Source: Dysidea avara | Lineage: Eukaryota > Porifera > Demospongiae > Dictyoceratida > Dysideidae | Direction of reading: 5' to 3' | DNA length: 64,000 nucleotides | NCBI RefSeq assembly: GCF_963678975.1 | Contig: NC_089279.1 | Coordinates: 30,716,660-30,780,659, forward strand | Shown: one piece after another, positions 1 to 12,457 of the stretch | Layout: each line of letters opens with the position of its first letter | How positions within the stretch are numbered: position 1 is the stretch's first letter | Position numbers and translations under genes: made by a program | The notes under the pieces: generated by a model | The model's input: only the letters and a program-made list of their open reading frames with translations | Told to the model about the DNA's origin: nothing | The model's database searches: none

Positions 1-1092
1 AGTTTTTGTGCAAACAACCCAAACAACCTAATTTTACACAGAGCTGAATTTTGAAAAAAGGAAGGTAGCATAACATATATAAATTAATTTGTAATCATTG
101 CAAAATAATCAATATACATACCCTAGTAACAGAGCTGCTGGTGGGTGAAATTTTGATCACAATAGGCAAACATTCATAGGTATATAGATCCCATAGAAAG
201 AGTACACTACATGTGCAGTGTCCTTCCACAACCTTGGCTAAGAAAATTTATGACATGATATGATGTATCAAACTTAACATTGTAAATTGATGGTATGACT
301 CTTGTCATCATTTAGTGTGATCATTGTATTTGATCTTCATACTAAGTGACTGTAGGAGTCATACCTTCAGTTTACAGCAATCCATGCGCTGTCTTTAGCT
401 CATTGTACTACTTTTATATTCCGTCATAATAGCTATGTGGAAGGTACTGTTTACTTCACATGTCTGCAGATAGTAGTACAGTATAAATGCTTTTTTAATC
501 TAACTTACTAAACTGTATACTGTATAGCGGGTTATTTTCGAAGCAGGTATTCCAGTTTTTCATCTTTGAACAACAACCTTCAAAATAGGTATGGCCTTAC
601 TGTAAAGTGAAATAACTACTTGGCTTGTGACCAGAATTTATAAACATGTCTAACACAACTAGTACAAATTTTGTTCTTTTATTTTTTGCTTACCAACCAA
701 TCAAAGCTTTGAAAATATTCAAACAACAAGTTTTCAAATACTGTAGTTATGGCCTTGTCATGAAGTTTTCCCTCTACTAATTCACTGTCAGTGTAATTGT
801 GCTTTTAGTAAAGCTCAATTGACTGCACTTATAGCTTTATATTCATAATGACTGTATGTGTGAGATAAAAGTGACACTATACTATATAGATAATTTTCAG
901 TGAATTTTTGCACCCTCCAACTAACCGATGATTGGCTATAATATTGTACATACACATATTGTATATAAATAAACTGGCCAAAAGTACACCTGTATTAGGT
1001 AAGGCAGACTTATTTTTCAACTGTATAAAAGTTACCATATGCTTTGTTGTGATGTCTTTGCATTTACTTGTTCCTTCTGCTGTTACTGTTAG
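1..1092. other. Noncoding sequence upstream of collagen exon
   Basis: No Gly-X-Y coding, no signal peptide exon and no recognisable repeat was found on either strand. It is probably intron or upstream sequence of the collagen gene, because the first visible collagen exon at 1093 begins directly after a splice acceptor (pyrimidine-rich tract ending TTAG at 1089-1092). The 5' exons with start codon and signal peptide would then lie before the window. Confidence 0.5.
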
Positions 1093-2105
1093 GGGGAAAA
1101 GGATCAAAAGGAGAAATTGGTGCTGCAGGGCCACAGGGCAATCCAGGGTTCCAAGGACTAACCGGACCAGTAGGATCGCAGGGTCCTAGAGGACATATTG
1201 GTTATCCTGGCCCTCAGGGTCCACCTGGAGCAAAAGGTGTTGCTGGATCACAAGGTCCTTCTGGCAGTTCAGGTAATAACAGTCAGTGTACCACAGTGGA
1301 TTAGATACCACAACTTTTGAAGAAAACTTTACAATTAAATAAATTTTATTTATTTTAGGTAAACTCTGTAAGGTGACTGTCACATTTTAGCCGACAAGGC
1401 CGTTGTAATGCATGACAGAGAACCATAAAAGAGACATTTTAAAAACCACGCAAGGAAACAGGTCTGGTCATGCAAGATTTAGCCACAAGTGCCCATGTTA
1501 TTACAAAACTATCAGCTATGTACATATTAGTTGCATTATTATTACTGAGTAGCTACTGCATAATTGTTATCTACCATTCAGGGAAAACTGAAACACTGTA
1601 CATCCATTGGGGCCACAACGGTTGTCCAGAAACTGCAGAGGTGATCTATTCTGGTATAGTGGCTGGTGCTAACCATGCAGAAATGGGAGGAGGTAGCAAT
1701 GCTCAGTGTCTACCAGTAGATCCAGAGTACTCAAATGATGTTACTATCACACAAAAAAGGGCATATATGTATGGAGCAGAGTATGATAGGATGGTGTCCA
1801 TTATAAATCGCGATATTCCTTGTGCTGTTTGTCTTGCTATTCGTTCCATCACATACATGGTGCCAGCTAAGGTTAAATGCCCCAGTGGATGGATGAAGGA
1901 GTACAGAGGATATCTGATGACATCACTTGGGGATCAGTCTAAAGTTGATTACGTGTGTGTGGATGAGGCATTTAAAAGTGCTAAAAGAAGCAATAAAACT
2001 GACAAGGGTTTGTTATTATACCCAGTGGAAGTCAAGTGTACATCTCTTCCTTGCCCTCCATATAAAGAATCAATCCCACTGCCTTGTGTAGTGTGCAGTA
2101 AATAA
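1093..2105 (+). CDS. Short-chain (C4-type) collagen, 3' exons
   Basis: Two exons are supported: 1093-1272 and 1582-2105 (stop TAA 2103-2105). Exon one encodes uninterrupted Gly-X-Y triplets ([16 protein letters not shown] and onward, 60 codons). Both junctions split a glycine codon in the same phase (acceptor TTAG at 1092, donor GGTAATAA after 1272, acceptor TTCAG at 1581). Exon two encodes a ~175-residue cysteine-rich non-collagenous domain with the landmarks [42 protein letters not shown] and a final CVVCSK. This layout, one short triple helix followed by this domain, is that of sponge short-chain collagen C4, a secreted matrix protein. A possible poly(A) signal AATAAA lies near 2484. The 5' end is missing from the window. 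An ATG at 1470 opens an in-frame alternative start with a hydrophobic stretch, discussed among the findings. Confidence 0.85.
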
Positions 2106-4259
2106 CGATAATCTACTAGCTTCCTTAAACTTGTTGCATTAGCTATACCCAACACGACACTTTTATGACTGCTATGACTGTAAATAGTACACATTTTGAA
2201 TTTGTTTTGGCAGTTCTCAATGTGTATTACTGATTCCAAAACTTATGCATGGGCTGTACTGTGTTAAATAATTAAACATACTAGCCAACTGGTGTAGTAA
2301 ACATACACATAGTTAATTGCTAGAATTTTGTATAGACAGAACATAGCTATGAAAAGTGATACCTTAGTTTTTTTTGAAATGTTATAAGGTTCGCAATGAA
2401 TGATAGTCACAATAAGTATGATGCTGGTAGTGGGAGACTGTGTGTTATTAGTTTATAGTCGCATAGTTATAGTATGATACTTTAATAAAACATTCTTTTA
2501 GTATTTGTTATGCAGCATGCTTTTGTATACACTTCTACATATAAATGTTACTTTCAATCATGTTGGCAGGATTATCAATTGTTAAACCTATATATATATT
2601 ATGGATACACATGATTGTAAAGTGTTTGCCATATGCAGTGCAAGGAAGGCTCCAGGAGTTTAAGTGACAAGTTTCCATTCTTTCTCTTGCATGTACACTT
2701 AAATCTATGGGGTCTGGGGGCATGCTCCCCCAGGAAATTTGGTAATGATTTTCTCCAAAATATCTTTAAACATATGTTAGAATAGGTTACTTCTGCTAGC
2801 TAGCACAAAATCAGGAGTAGACTAAATAGTTAAGAGGTGGAACTATGGGAAGTTTGAAGCATACATCACACATGGATGCCATTATCTTGATACAGGTAAA
2901 CCAGGTAACTTTTACGTATGACTTTTTCTATTGGGTAGTTGAGTGCTCTATTAGAGTATTTTGATCTGAATTTTTCATATCATGGCAAAATCAATTTTAA
3001 TTTACTGACCAGCTTCTGGAAACCTCAGAATCCTCCATGGACCTGCCTCTACAATTAGCCATGTATAACAAAATACAGAAGGAATGTTTCAGATTCTGGG
3101 CCTTGTGGATTGTTTAAGCGCTGTCCAGGAGCTGTTTTAAATCATCAAGTTCTCAGTATACTGCATCCATGTATAGTGTGCCATATATTTATAGCATAGA
3201 CTGCTTTAAAATGAATCTGTAATTGTGATTATAGTGGCTATCACATGTATATAAACATCTAAATTGTGGCCTTGACAAGTATTATGTATTTTGTGAATGA
3301 AGCAAGCAGATCAACTTCATTGCAGTGACTTATTATGTGTAACTTTTCATTGTAGTGACTATTATTATGTGGAACTTTTAATAGCACATAGTGTTACTAT
3401 TAGTGTACCAGGGCTGCAAAGAGCAACTGGGGAACTTTCCCTAGCAAAGCTTGAAAGACACTTTTTTGAAACTTCACTTAACCTTCAGCTCACTATAGCA
3501 TCAATTTTAATAACAAAAAAGTCTACCCCTTAAAATTCTATATTAATGAGCTGTCAAACTAGCTGAACTGTTGTCGGCTTACTATGTACTTATTTTCATA
3601 GCTGTAATCTTTTGTAAATATTGTATGTTGATTTCTGAGTAATGTGATGGACTACAATCAGCTCAAAATGCCTCTAGATTGCATTCCACAATTTTCTTAG
3701 GGGAGGCATGCCCCAGTCTCACTTCCCCCCAGCATGAGCATGCATGCTATTAATGGTTGCAGGGGGCATGGTTTGTATATATGTACTTCAACTCTATTCT
3801 GTGCCATATAAAGTAAGGATACTACAGGTCATCATAGAATGGATTCTGCTATGAATTTAATAGAGTAGCTGCCATAAAAAGTATGAATGTAAACTGGTCA
3901 AAATTCTGTTTACCGCTTCACTTATTAAGAGTTCATAATATTTGCATGTCTAACTGGAGTACATACAGTAAACACAATGCTGCAAGTAACACCTCAGGCT
4001 CTTAGAAGAAATGCCTTAGCTTTTCAATGCCAATCATCACCTATCAACAGTTCTTTGTCATCAGTAGTAGAGGTATACATAATATGATCAAAGTGAACTT
4101 GCAGCAGTGTATTTGTACTGGCAGTTACACTCTCCCCCATACAAATATTATGAACTCTTGCTTATGGTATATAGTAAAAATGATTTAAAATCATGAAATA
4201 AAATTAATGGCATGCAATAAGCTCATCAGTTCAAAAATATCTTTTAATCATTTTATTTG
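2106..4259. other. Intergenic, with small repeat relics
   Basis: No gene is supported. The stretch holds the collagen 3' region and two short relics (about 2640-2760 and 3660-3780) with the GGGGGCATGCTCCCCC-like sequence that also occurs inside the hAT-like element at 52890-53713. One minus-strand copy of the dispersed CTCTAATAGAG motif is at 2941-2968. The short open frames here have no recognisable domains. Confidence 0.5.
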
Positions 4260-5841
4260 TTTAAAGGTTGCAGACAGCATACCTAGGGTGACTTTTTACA
4301 TACCTGAACTCTCTAAAAGATGACTTGCAATGTAGTTGATGAACTCTCTACAGCTGGGTAACTTGTTACATAGCTGAACTCACTACAGGCTATATTAATG
4401 CAGCTGAAATTTCTGCAGCTAGACTTGTACTCTCTACATGGTAGCTTGTTATGTATAAGAACAACTGGGTGACTTGCAATGTAGCTGAACTCTCAACAGA
4501 ATGACTTATTTGTGGCTGAACTCTGCACAAAGTGACCTGTTGCATAGCTGAGTACTCTACAGGGTGACTTGTATTGCAGATGAACTCTCAACCAGATAAA
4601 TTGTTTGTAGTTGAACTCTGTACAAGGTTACTTGTTAAGTATGCAGCTGAATGCTTTAATAGGACAACTGTGCTATTAGAGCATATATCTCCATCTTGCA
4701 CTTGCTAAACCCATAATTGGATTTTGCATTATAACTCAGTGACGTTTTTGATCTGGAGTTGCACCAGGGTAGTAAGTATATGGAGCAAGGGGTCTGAGGG
4801 TCACAGCCCTGCAAGAACTATATACAGATATTTTATATGTTCAAGACTGAGAGGCAAATGGTTCAATATCTTTAAACTACAATTGATCACAAGCCTGTAG
4901 TTATTCTCAGAAAGTGAATGATATTACAACATGAAATCTGATCCAAAAATAGTCAAGTTGTGAAAAGGGGTGCGGCCTTCCAAAAATACACCAGTATGAA
5001 AAGATGTGATATCAAAGTGGGTGGTAGACAAGAAATGGTTGCAATGATAGCTATTATACTGTCACTTAATTTTGTACTCCTTTGAAATTAATTTTGTATT
5101 CTTTTATTTCTTATTAGCTAGGGACAACAAATTGCAGCAAAGCTTACTACTCTATTAAAGTATCTCAATCATGTGATTTTTATGTATGCTTACTATATAG
5201 CCTGACTATTTATTTAAAAAAATGTTTTTTAGCTACTGCTCTAATAGAACAAACATTTGTCTGAACACTTCTAATACATTGCACATAGAATGTTAGGGTT
5301 TCCATGGATAGATCTATGCTGCAACTTCCATTTATAATTCGGAAATTAAGTGAGGCGGACAATTGACAGCAGTGGCATAGTGGTAAACGGTTTAGGCATA
5401 TAGGTGTGGAGGTCCCTGCTGAACTGACATTTTTGTGCATGTTTCTTACTACACGGTGGCTGTTCTATTAAAGTATGTTTGTTTACACAAATTTGAAGAT
5501 AAAAGTGCTATAATATGTTACTTAATCCTCCAAATGTGTAAAGGCTTGCATGAGGTATGACAATTTTTGTGAGTGGTACAAAATTAATGGAATTACATGA
5601 CAAACTTTGAAGATGCATATCACAAAGATAGCTGGACTGATTTAGCTCAAATTTGGTATGGAAGATGTCCCACCCCAAGGGATATTCCTTAAAAATAGGC
5701 TATTTTTGTGTATAACTATTACTGAGGTACAAATGCGTGAAATTTGTGCTTTCTTGGTTCCTGTAAAATACATACCTGTCTGTTGCACCCCTGAACAGAG
5801 ATGGCTTTCCTTGCCATATGGCACACTATCGTGTGCCCTGA
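4260..5841 (-). mobile_element. Old diverged copy of the minisatellite-bearing element
   Basis: Read on the minus strand from 5841, it begins TCAGGGCACACGATAGTG, parallel to the TCAAGACACACGGTAGTG end of the young copy that starts at 5852. Leader-like sequence follows (caggaac...gcacaaatttcac...tttgtacctcagtaatag, and a later ccaaatttgag), matching the spacing and wording of the young leader. At 4290-4640 it has degenerate ~31-bp repeats (plus strand: GTAGCTGAACTCTCTACAGG), the reverse complement of the young minisatellite. At 4925-5060 it has a diverged single arm of the 322-bp palindrome (tgtgaaaaggggtgcggcc). The order of palindrome arm and minisatellite differs from the young copies, so it may be composite. 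The left boundary is unresolved. Confidence 0.55.
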
Positions 5842-5859
5842 TATATATATATCAAGACA

Positions 5860-5906
5860 CACGGTAGTGTGTCGTGCGGCCCAAGAAGCCGGCGCGCCAC
5901 ACCGTG
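5860..5906. repeat. Terminal GC-rich hairpin of element copy 1
   Basis: The arms CACGGTAGTGTGTCGTGCGGC and GCCGGCGCGCCACACCGTG pair around the loop CCAAGAA, with a bulge and a few mismatches. It lies 8 nt inside the element end and is repeated at 12857-12903 in copy 2. It is a GC-rich island in AT-rich DNA, which fits a functional end structure. Confidence 0.75.
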
Positions 5907-6725
5907 AGTATATTGACAGGAAGAACGAAAACGTCATTTTCACACCTTTGTATCTCGGTGATCACTTATCTGATTGGAACCAAATTTGCTACACAGTTGC
6001 CCGCCAGCCAAGGGAGTCTACATTCCAAATTTGAAGGAAATCGCTCCAGCCATTTCCGAGATACGAGTTGCCAAAGTTTCGTTTTTTTTTCTTCGTTTTT
6101 TTTTTCTTCTTCGTCTTTTCGCACACTTGCAAAAATTGCTATAACAAGCAAACGCGTACTCCGATCGCCTTGAAATTTGGCACACAGAAAGGGAGTCCAA
6201 AGGCGAATCCTAGCATCAAATTTGGTACAAATCCGATGAATGGTTCAGGAGTTATTACCGATTATTCGCGTAAAACAAGATCGATTTGTTGTCACGCCTA
6301 CAGGGTAAACCGCTTCATGGAATGAGTTTAAAATTGCTATGTAGATGGAGTAACCATCGTAGGAGTGCCTTTTGGTGGTTTGAAAGGAATCGAGATAAAG
6401 ACCACGGAGATATGACACAAAACCCAACCTGTGTCACAATTACGCGATCGATTTTTATGAATAAAAAAGTATTAGTTTTCACGCCTACTAGGCAAACCGC
6501 TTAGAGCAATGAGCTGAAAATCGGTGTATAGCTGGAATAATCTTCATAGAAAGTCCTTGCAGTAGTACAGAAGAATCGGATTACAAACCACTGAGTTATG
6601 ATTCGAAAGCCAACTCCGTGTAGCAAATGCGAGATCGAGATACTCTAATAGAACAGTCACCCTAATAGAGCATTCGGCTAATTTATTTACTCCATTATAG
6701 AATTTTATTACATCACAAGTTATTC
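5907..6725. other. Conserved leader of element copy 1
   Basis: About 0.82 kb nearly identical to 12904-13702. It contains diverged repeats of a phrase (ccaaatttgctacacag, cttgaaatttggcacacag, catcaaatttggtacaaat, gagctgaaaatcggtgtat), as if built from an ancient ~120-180-bp tandem unit. Open frames of 60-146 codons occur in several frames, but they are broken differently in the two copies by length changes in a T/TTC-rich tract (6078-6118). A protein-coding role is therefore not supported. Confidence 0.55.
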
Positions 6726-9700
6726 TGTAGGGAATTCAGCTGCAAACAGTTAATCTTATAGACAGTTCAGCAAGAAGACAGTCACCATGAGGAGAGTTAA
6801 GCAAATATATCACTATAGAAATTCAGAACATTATTACAAGTCACCCTGAAGAAAGTTCAGCTATAAACAAGTCATGCACTGTGTAGAGAATTCAGCTACA
6901 ATTAAGTCACTCTCTAGAGAATTCAGTTACACAGAATTCAGCTACACACAAGTGACTGTGGAGAGAGTTCAGCTACAAACAAATTACCCTTTAGAGTGAT
7001 CAGCTACAAACAAAACACTTTGCAGGGTGTTCAACTGCAACAAATCAATTACCTTTAGAGCGATCAGCAATGAACAAATCAACACAAATCTACCTGTAGA
7101 GAGATCAGCTAGAAACAAATCACCCTGAAGAGAGTTCAGCTACAAAAAATCACCCTGTAGAGACATCAGCTAGAAACTAGACACAATGTAAGGAGTTCAG
7201 CTACAAGCAATCACCCTGTAGAGACATCAGCTAGAAACTACACACAATGTAAGGAGTTCAGCTACAAACAAATCACCCTGTAGAGAGATCAGCTACAAAG
7301 TAAGGAGTTCAGCTACAAGTAAATTACCCTGTAGAGAGTTCATCTACAAACAAATCAACCTGTAGAGCAATCAGCTAGAAACAAATCACTCTGAAGAGAG
7401 GTCAGCTACAAAAAATCACCCTGTAGAGAGATCAGTTAGAAACACATCACCCTGAAGAGAGGTCAGCTACACAAAAATCACCCTGTAGAGAGATCAGCTA
7501 CAAACAAATTGCCCTGTAGAGAGATCAGCTACAAGCAAACACCCTGTAGAGAGTTCAGCAACAAAGAAACCACCATGTAGAGAGTTCAGCTACAAACAAA
7601 TTACCCTGTAGAGAGATCGGCTACAAACAAATCAGCCTGTAGAGAGTTCAGCTAAAACAAATCAACTTGTAGAGAGATCAACTACAAACAAATCACCTTA
7701 TAGAGAGTTCAGCTACAAACAAATCAACCTGCAGAGAGATCAGCTACACACAAATCAACTTGTAGAGAGATCAACTACAAACAAATCACCCTGTAGAGAG
7801 ATCAGCTAGAAACTACACACAATGTAAGGAGTTCAGCTACAAATAAATCACCCTGTAGAGAGTTCAGCTAAAACAAATCAACCTGCAGAGAGATCAGCTA
7901 CAAACAAATCACCTTTTAGACAGTTCAGCTACAAATAAATTACCTTGTAGAGAGATTGGCTACAAACAAATCAACCTGCAGAGAGATCAGCTACACACAA
8001 TTCAACTTGTAGAGAGATCAGCTACAAACAAATCACCCTGTAGAGAGATCAGCTAGAAACTAGACACAATGTAAGGAGTTCAGCTACAAGCAAATCACCG
8101 TGTAGAGAGTTCAGCTACAAACAAACCAACCTGTAGAGCGATCAGCTAGAAACAAATCACCCTGAAGAGAGGTCAGCTACAAAAAATCACCCTGTAGAGA
8201 TATCAGCTAGAAACAAATCACCCTGAAGAGAGGTCAGCTACAAAAAAATCACCCTGTAGAGAGATCAGCTAGATACAAATCACCCTGAAGAGAGGTCAGC
8301 TACAAACAAAACACTTTGCAGAGAATTCAGCTACAAACAAATCAGCTTGTAGAGAGATCAGTTACACACAAATCAACCTGTAGAGAGATAAGCTAGAAAC
8401 AAATCACCCTGTAGAGAGTAGCTACAAGCAAAACACCCTGTAGAGAGTTCAGCAACAAAGAAACCACCATGTAGAGAGTTCAGCTGCAAACAAATCACCT
8501 TATAGAAAGTTCAGCTACAAACAAATCACCCTGTAGAGAGATCAGCTAGAAACTAGACACAATGTAAGGAGTTCAGCTACAAGCAAATCACCCTTTAGTG
8601 AGTTCAGCTACAAACAAATCAACCTGCAGTGAGATCACCTACAAAAAAGCACCTTGTACAGAGTTCAGCTACAAACAAATTACCCTGTAGAGAGATCGGC
8701 TACAAACAAATCAACCAGTAGAAAGATCAGCTACACACAAATCAACTTGTAGAGAGATCAGCTACAAACAAATCACCCTGTAGAGAGATCAACTAGAAAC
8801 TAGACACAATGTATGGAGTTCAGCTACAAGTAAATCACCCTGTAGAGAGTTCAGCTAAAACAAATCAACCTGCAGAGAGATCAGCTACATATAAATCACT
8901 TTACAGACAGTTCAGCTACAAACAAATTACCTTGTAGAGAGATCGGCTGCAAATTAATCAACCTGCAGAGAGATCAGCTACACACAAATCAACTTGTAGA
9001 GAGATCAGCTACAAACAAATCACCCTGTAGAACGATCAGCTAGAAACTAGATACAATGAAAGGAGTTCAGCTACAAGCAAAATCACCCTTTAGTGAGTTC
9101 AGCTACAAACAAATCAACCTGCAGTGAGATCACCCACAAAAACGCACTTGTACAGAGTTCAGTTACAAACAAATCACCCTGTAGAGAGATCAGGTAGAAG
9201 AATTCACCTTGTAGAGAGTTCAGCAACAAAGAAACCACCATGTAGAGAGTTCAGCTGCAAACAAATCACCCAGTAGAAAGATCAGCTAGAAGAAGTTACC
9301 TTGTAGAGAGTTCAGTTACAAAGAAACCATCGTATAGAGAGTTCAGCTACAAAGAAATTACCCCGTAGAGAGTTCAGCTAGAAGAAGTCACCTTGTAAAG
9401 AGTTCAGCTACAAAGAAACCATCATGTACAGAGTTCAGCTACAAAGAAACCACCTGTACAGAATTCAACTACAAACAAATTACCCTGTGTAGAGATCAGC
9501 TAGAAGAAGTTACCTTGTAGATCGTTCAGCTACAACAATTCATCCTGTAGAAAGATCAGCTAGAAGAAGTCACCTTGTAGAGTGTTCAGTTACAAAGAAA
9601 CCATCATGTAGAGAGTTCAGCTGCAAACAAATCACTCTGTAGAGAGTTCAGCTACAAAGAAACCGCCATGTAGAGAGTTCAGCCTCATACAAACCACCTT

Positions 9701-10260
9701 GTAGAGAATTCAACTACAACAAATCACCCTGTAGAGAAGAAATTACCTTGTAGAGAGTTCAGCTACAAAGAAACCATCATGTAGGGAGTTCAGCTACAAG
9801 AAACCACCATGTAGAGAGTTTAGCTGCAAACAAATCACCTGTAGAGAGTTCAGCTAGAAACAAATCACACCGTAGAGAGATCAGCTGGACGAAGTCACCT
9901 TGTAGAGAGTTCAGCTACAAAGAAACCATCATGTAGAGAGTTCAGCTGCAAACAAATCACCCTGCAGAGAGTTCAGCTACAAACAAATCACCCTGTAGAG
10001 AGTTCAGCAAGACGAAGTCACCTTATAGAGAGTTCAGCTACAAAGAAACCATCATGTAGAGAGTTCGGCTACAAAGACACCACCATGTAGAGAGTTTAGC
10101 TGCAAACAAACCACCTGTAGAGAGTTCAGCTAGAAACAAAATACCCTGTAGAGAGACCAGTTAGAAGAGGTTACCTTGTAGAGAGTTCAGCTACAAAGAA
10201 ATCATCCTGTATATAGTTCAGCTACATTTCAAGTCACCCAGTAGAGAGATCAGCTGCAAA
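6726..10260. repeat. 31-bp minisatellite array 1
   Basis: About 110 tandem monomers with consensus close to GTAGAGAGTTCAGCTACAAA followed by CAAATCACCCT. Two intermixed types differ at TTCAG/ATCAG and at CTACAAAC/CTAGAAAC. The first ~2.5 kb uses the CAAATCACCCT ending; the last ~1 kb shifts to endings such as GAAACCATCAT and GAAGTCACCTT. The same variant order appears in array 2, so the arrays share a recent common origin rather than being independent expansions. Confidence 0.95.
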
Positions 10261-10466
10261 AAATATCTTGTGGGGAATAATGGGCATGTAATAAATATAT
10301 GTATATAATTTGTATAATTACTAATAAAATCAAAAAATAATTGAAGTACTAAAATTCTTCTTTAAGTTCTTCTTCCTGTAGTAAAGAAAAAAACACATGG
10401 GTTAAAAAAGCCCCAAAGCCAGCCATAGGCCGGCTTTGCAGTATACAAATACAAAAAGAAGTGATA

Positions 10467-10788
10467 TCTAATCAAAAACAGCCAAGCTGTAAAAAAAGGT
10501 GCGGCCCCCAAAAAGGCCATGGTGAAAAAAGATGTGAAATCCAAGGTGGCGGCCAAGAAATGGCTGTGATGGTAGGTTAATGGTTACATTTTAATAACGA
10601 CAATTCAGGTGAATTTTGTGCCGCTTGGCCTTGGCACCAAATTCACCTGAATTGTTGTTATTAAAATGTAACCATTAACCTACCATCACAGCCATTTCTT
10701 GGCCGCCACCTTGGATTTCACATCTTTTTTCACCATGGCCTTTTTGGGGGCCGCACCTTTTTTTACAGCTTGGCTGTTTTTGATTAGA
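10467..10788. repeat. 322-bp near-perfect palindrome (fold-back) 1
   Basis: The left arm starts TCTAATCAAAAACAGCCAAG and the right arm ends GGCTGTTTTTGATTAGA. The arms are about 150 bp, nearly identical, around a short spacer near gccgcttggccttggcac. The palindrome forms the right end of the minisatellite element. Diverged single arms exist at 4925-5060 and, more loosely, inside the fold-back element at 27275-28162, so it may be a separate fold-back family captured by the larger element. Confidence 0.9.
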
Positions 10789-10910
10789 TATATATATATA
10801 TTGAGCATTTAGATTTCGCATAGCAATACAGCATAGCATAATAGATAAAATTGAAAACATAGTATTGGTGCGTACCGTAATAATCAACTTATGTATTTTT
10901 GGGGTACAAG

Positions 10911-12363
10911 GAATAAAAGGTTTACCGGAATCACCAAGTAGATGAGGATCTAAGGGAAACCTGGTGAACCAAGAGGAGAACCAGAATGAGAGGAACTACT
11001 AGGAATAATGGGAAATCCTGGCTTACCAGGAACACAGGATCACCAGGAGGATGTGGGTTTAAAGGAGAACCAGGAGACCAAGGAGTCGAGGACTAGCTGG
11101 ACCATGAGGAGCTAAAGGACTAAAAGGAGTAATTGGCTCTTCAGGACTTCAAGGAGCACCTGGGGAACAGGGGATACATGGTCAAAATGGGGCTACAACA
11201 AGCAATGGGTTCACAAGGATTGCCAGGAGACAGGATCACAAGGACCTACGGGGGCAAGAGTTGAAAGGAGAAATGGACCCTTCAGGACCTAAAGGGGTAA
11301 TTACAAAGAGAAAAGGGGCTGGAAGGAGAATTAGGACCAGATGGTCCACAGAGAATTGGGAAGTCCAGGTGTAGTCGGAACAAAAGGAGAAACCAGTGAA
11401 CCATAACCCCAAGGGTTACAAGGAGAACGAGGACTGAAAGGAGAATAAGGACCAGTAGGGCCACAGGGAGCTACAGGGGAACAAGGATTGAAAAGAGAAA
11501 TTGGTGCTGCAGACTTCCGGGACCAGTTGGATTGCTAGGTCAAAATGCCACCCAGGCCCTATAGGATCAAAATCAACTGGTCCTCCTGGAGAACAGGGTT
11601 CACCTGGTGACGTTGGACCACAAGAACTTTCTGGTAGTCCAGGTAAAAGATATAACTACACTGTATATATGTCTAATGCGATATGCAGTGAAAGTCTATT
11701 GAACTAATGTAAAAATTACTCAAATTCAGTCATTGTTAAAATTTTTTTAAGGATGTAATGTGTTAGCTATATCAGATTGGATGAAGTATATAGAGACACT
11801 GCATGATTCTTAATTTGCATATTGATTTCCTATCAACCAGGAAAGTCTGAAACATTTACATCTGTTGGGACCGCAATTATTCCCCAGAAGCTGCTGCGGT
11901 GATCTATTCTGGTAAAATGGCTGGAGCTAACCATACAGAGAATGGAGAAAGTAGTAATGCTCAGTGTCTACCAGTAGATCCAGAATACTCAACTGATGTC
12001 AGTATCACACAGAAGAGGGCCAATTTGTATGGAGCAGAGTTTGACAGTGCTGCATCTGTTGTTAACCACGACATCCCTTGTGCTCTTTGTCTTGCTAATC
12101 GCTCTACTATTTACATGTTGCCAGCTAAAGTTAATTGTCCCAGTGGATGGACCGAAGAGTACAAAGGATATCTGATGACGTCACTTGGATATCAGCCAAA
12201 AGTTGACTATATGTGTGTGGATGAGGCTTTTAAGAATGCTAAACAAAGTAGTAAAACTGACAAGGGCTTGATGCTGTACCCAGTGGAAGTCAAGTGTGCA
12301 TCTCTTCTTTGTCCTCCTTATAGTAAATCAAAAGATCTTACTTGTGTGGTGTGCAGTAAATAA
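10911..12363 (+). pseudogene. Decayed short-chain collagen paralog
   Basis: Two blocks match the gene at 1093-2105. Block one (10911-11642), after a TACAAG acceptor, is a longer collagen region whose Gly-X-Y triplets are repeatedly knocked out of frame and carry in-frame stops (for example a TGA soon after the start). It ends at a donor (CCAGGTAAAAG). Block two (11841-12363, acceptor AACCAG) encodes the C4-type domain: [38 protein letters not shown], then TAA. A one-base deletion near 11848 breaks the frame just after the exon start; from 11899 the rest reads open. Several independent lesions argue for a pseudogene rather than sequencing errors. The long helix exon suggests the ancestor had a longer triple helix than the exon visible in the intact gene. 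Confidence 0.85.
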
Positions 12364-12457
12364 CTATTCTACTTATATACTTTCTCTAGACTTGGTGTGT
12401 GCTAGTTGCATTATGTAGTGTACTAGCTGTGAATAGTGATAGCATTCTTACTATACA

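Larger units (their letters stand above)
5852..10788. mobile_element. Minisatellite-bearing mobile element, copy 1 (Helitron-like candidate)
   Basis: The 4937-bp unit shares both exact borders with copy 2 (12849-18234): TCAAGACAC preceded by A on the left, TGATTAGA followed by T on the right, with unrelated flanks outside. Internal order: 47-nt hairpin 8 nt from the left end (5860-5906), ~0.87-kb leader, dispersed motif (6632-6676), 31-bp minisatellite (6726-10260), AT-rich tail (10261-10466), 322-bp palindrome (10467-10788). No transposase, Rep or helicase is encoded. In minus orientation it has 5' TC, a subterminal hairpin before the 3' end, and insertion between A and T. These are Helitron-like traits, but the 3' end CTTGA is not the canonical CTRR. 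HINE/Helentron derivatives are known to carry central tandem repeats. The superfamily is an inference. Confidence 0.6.
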
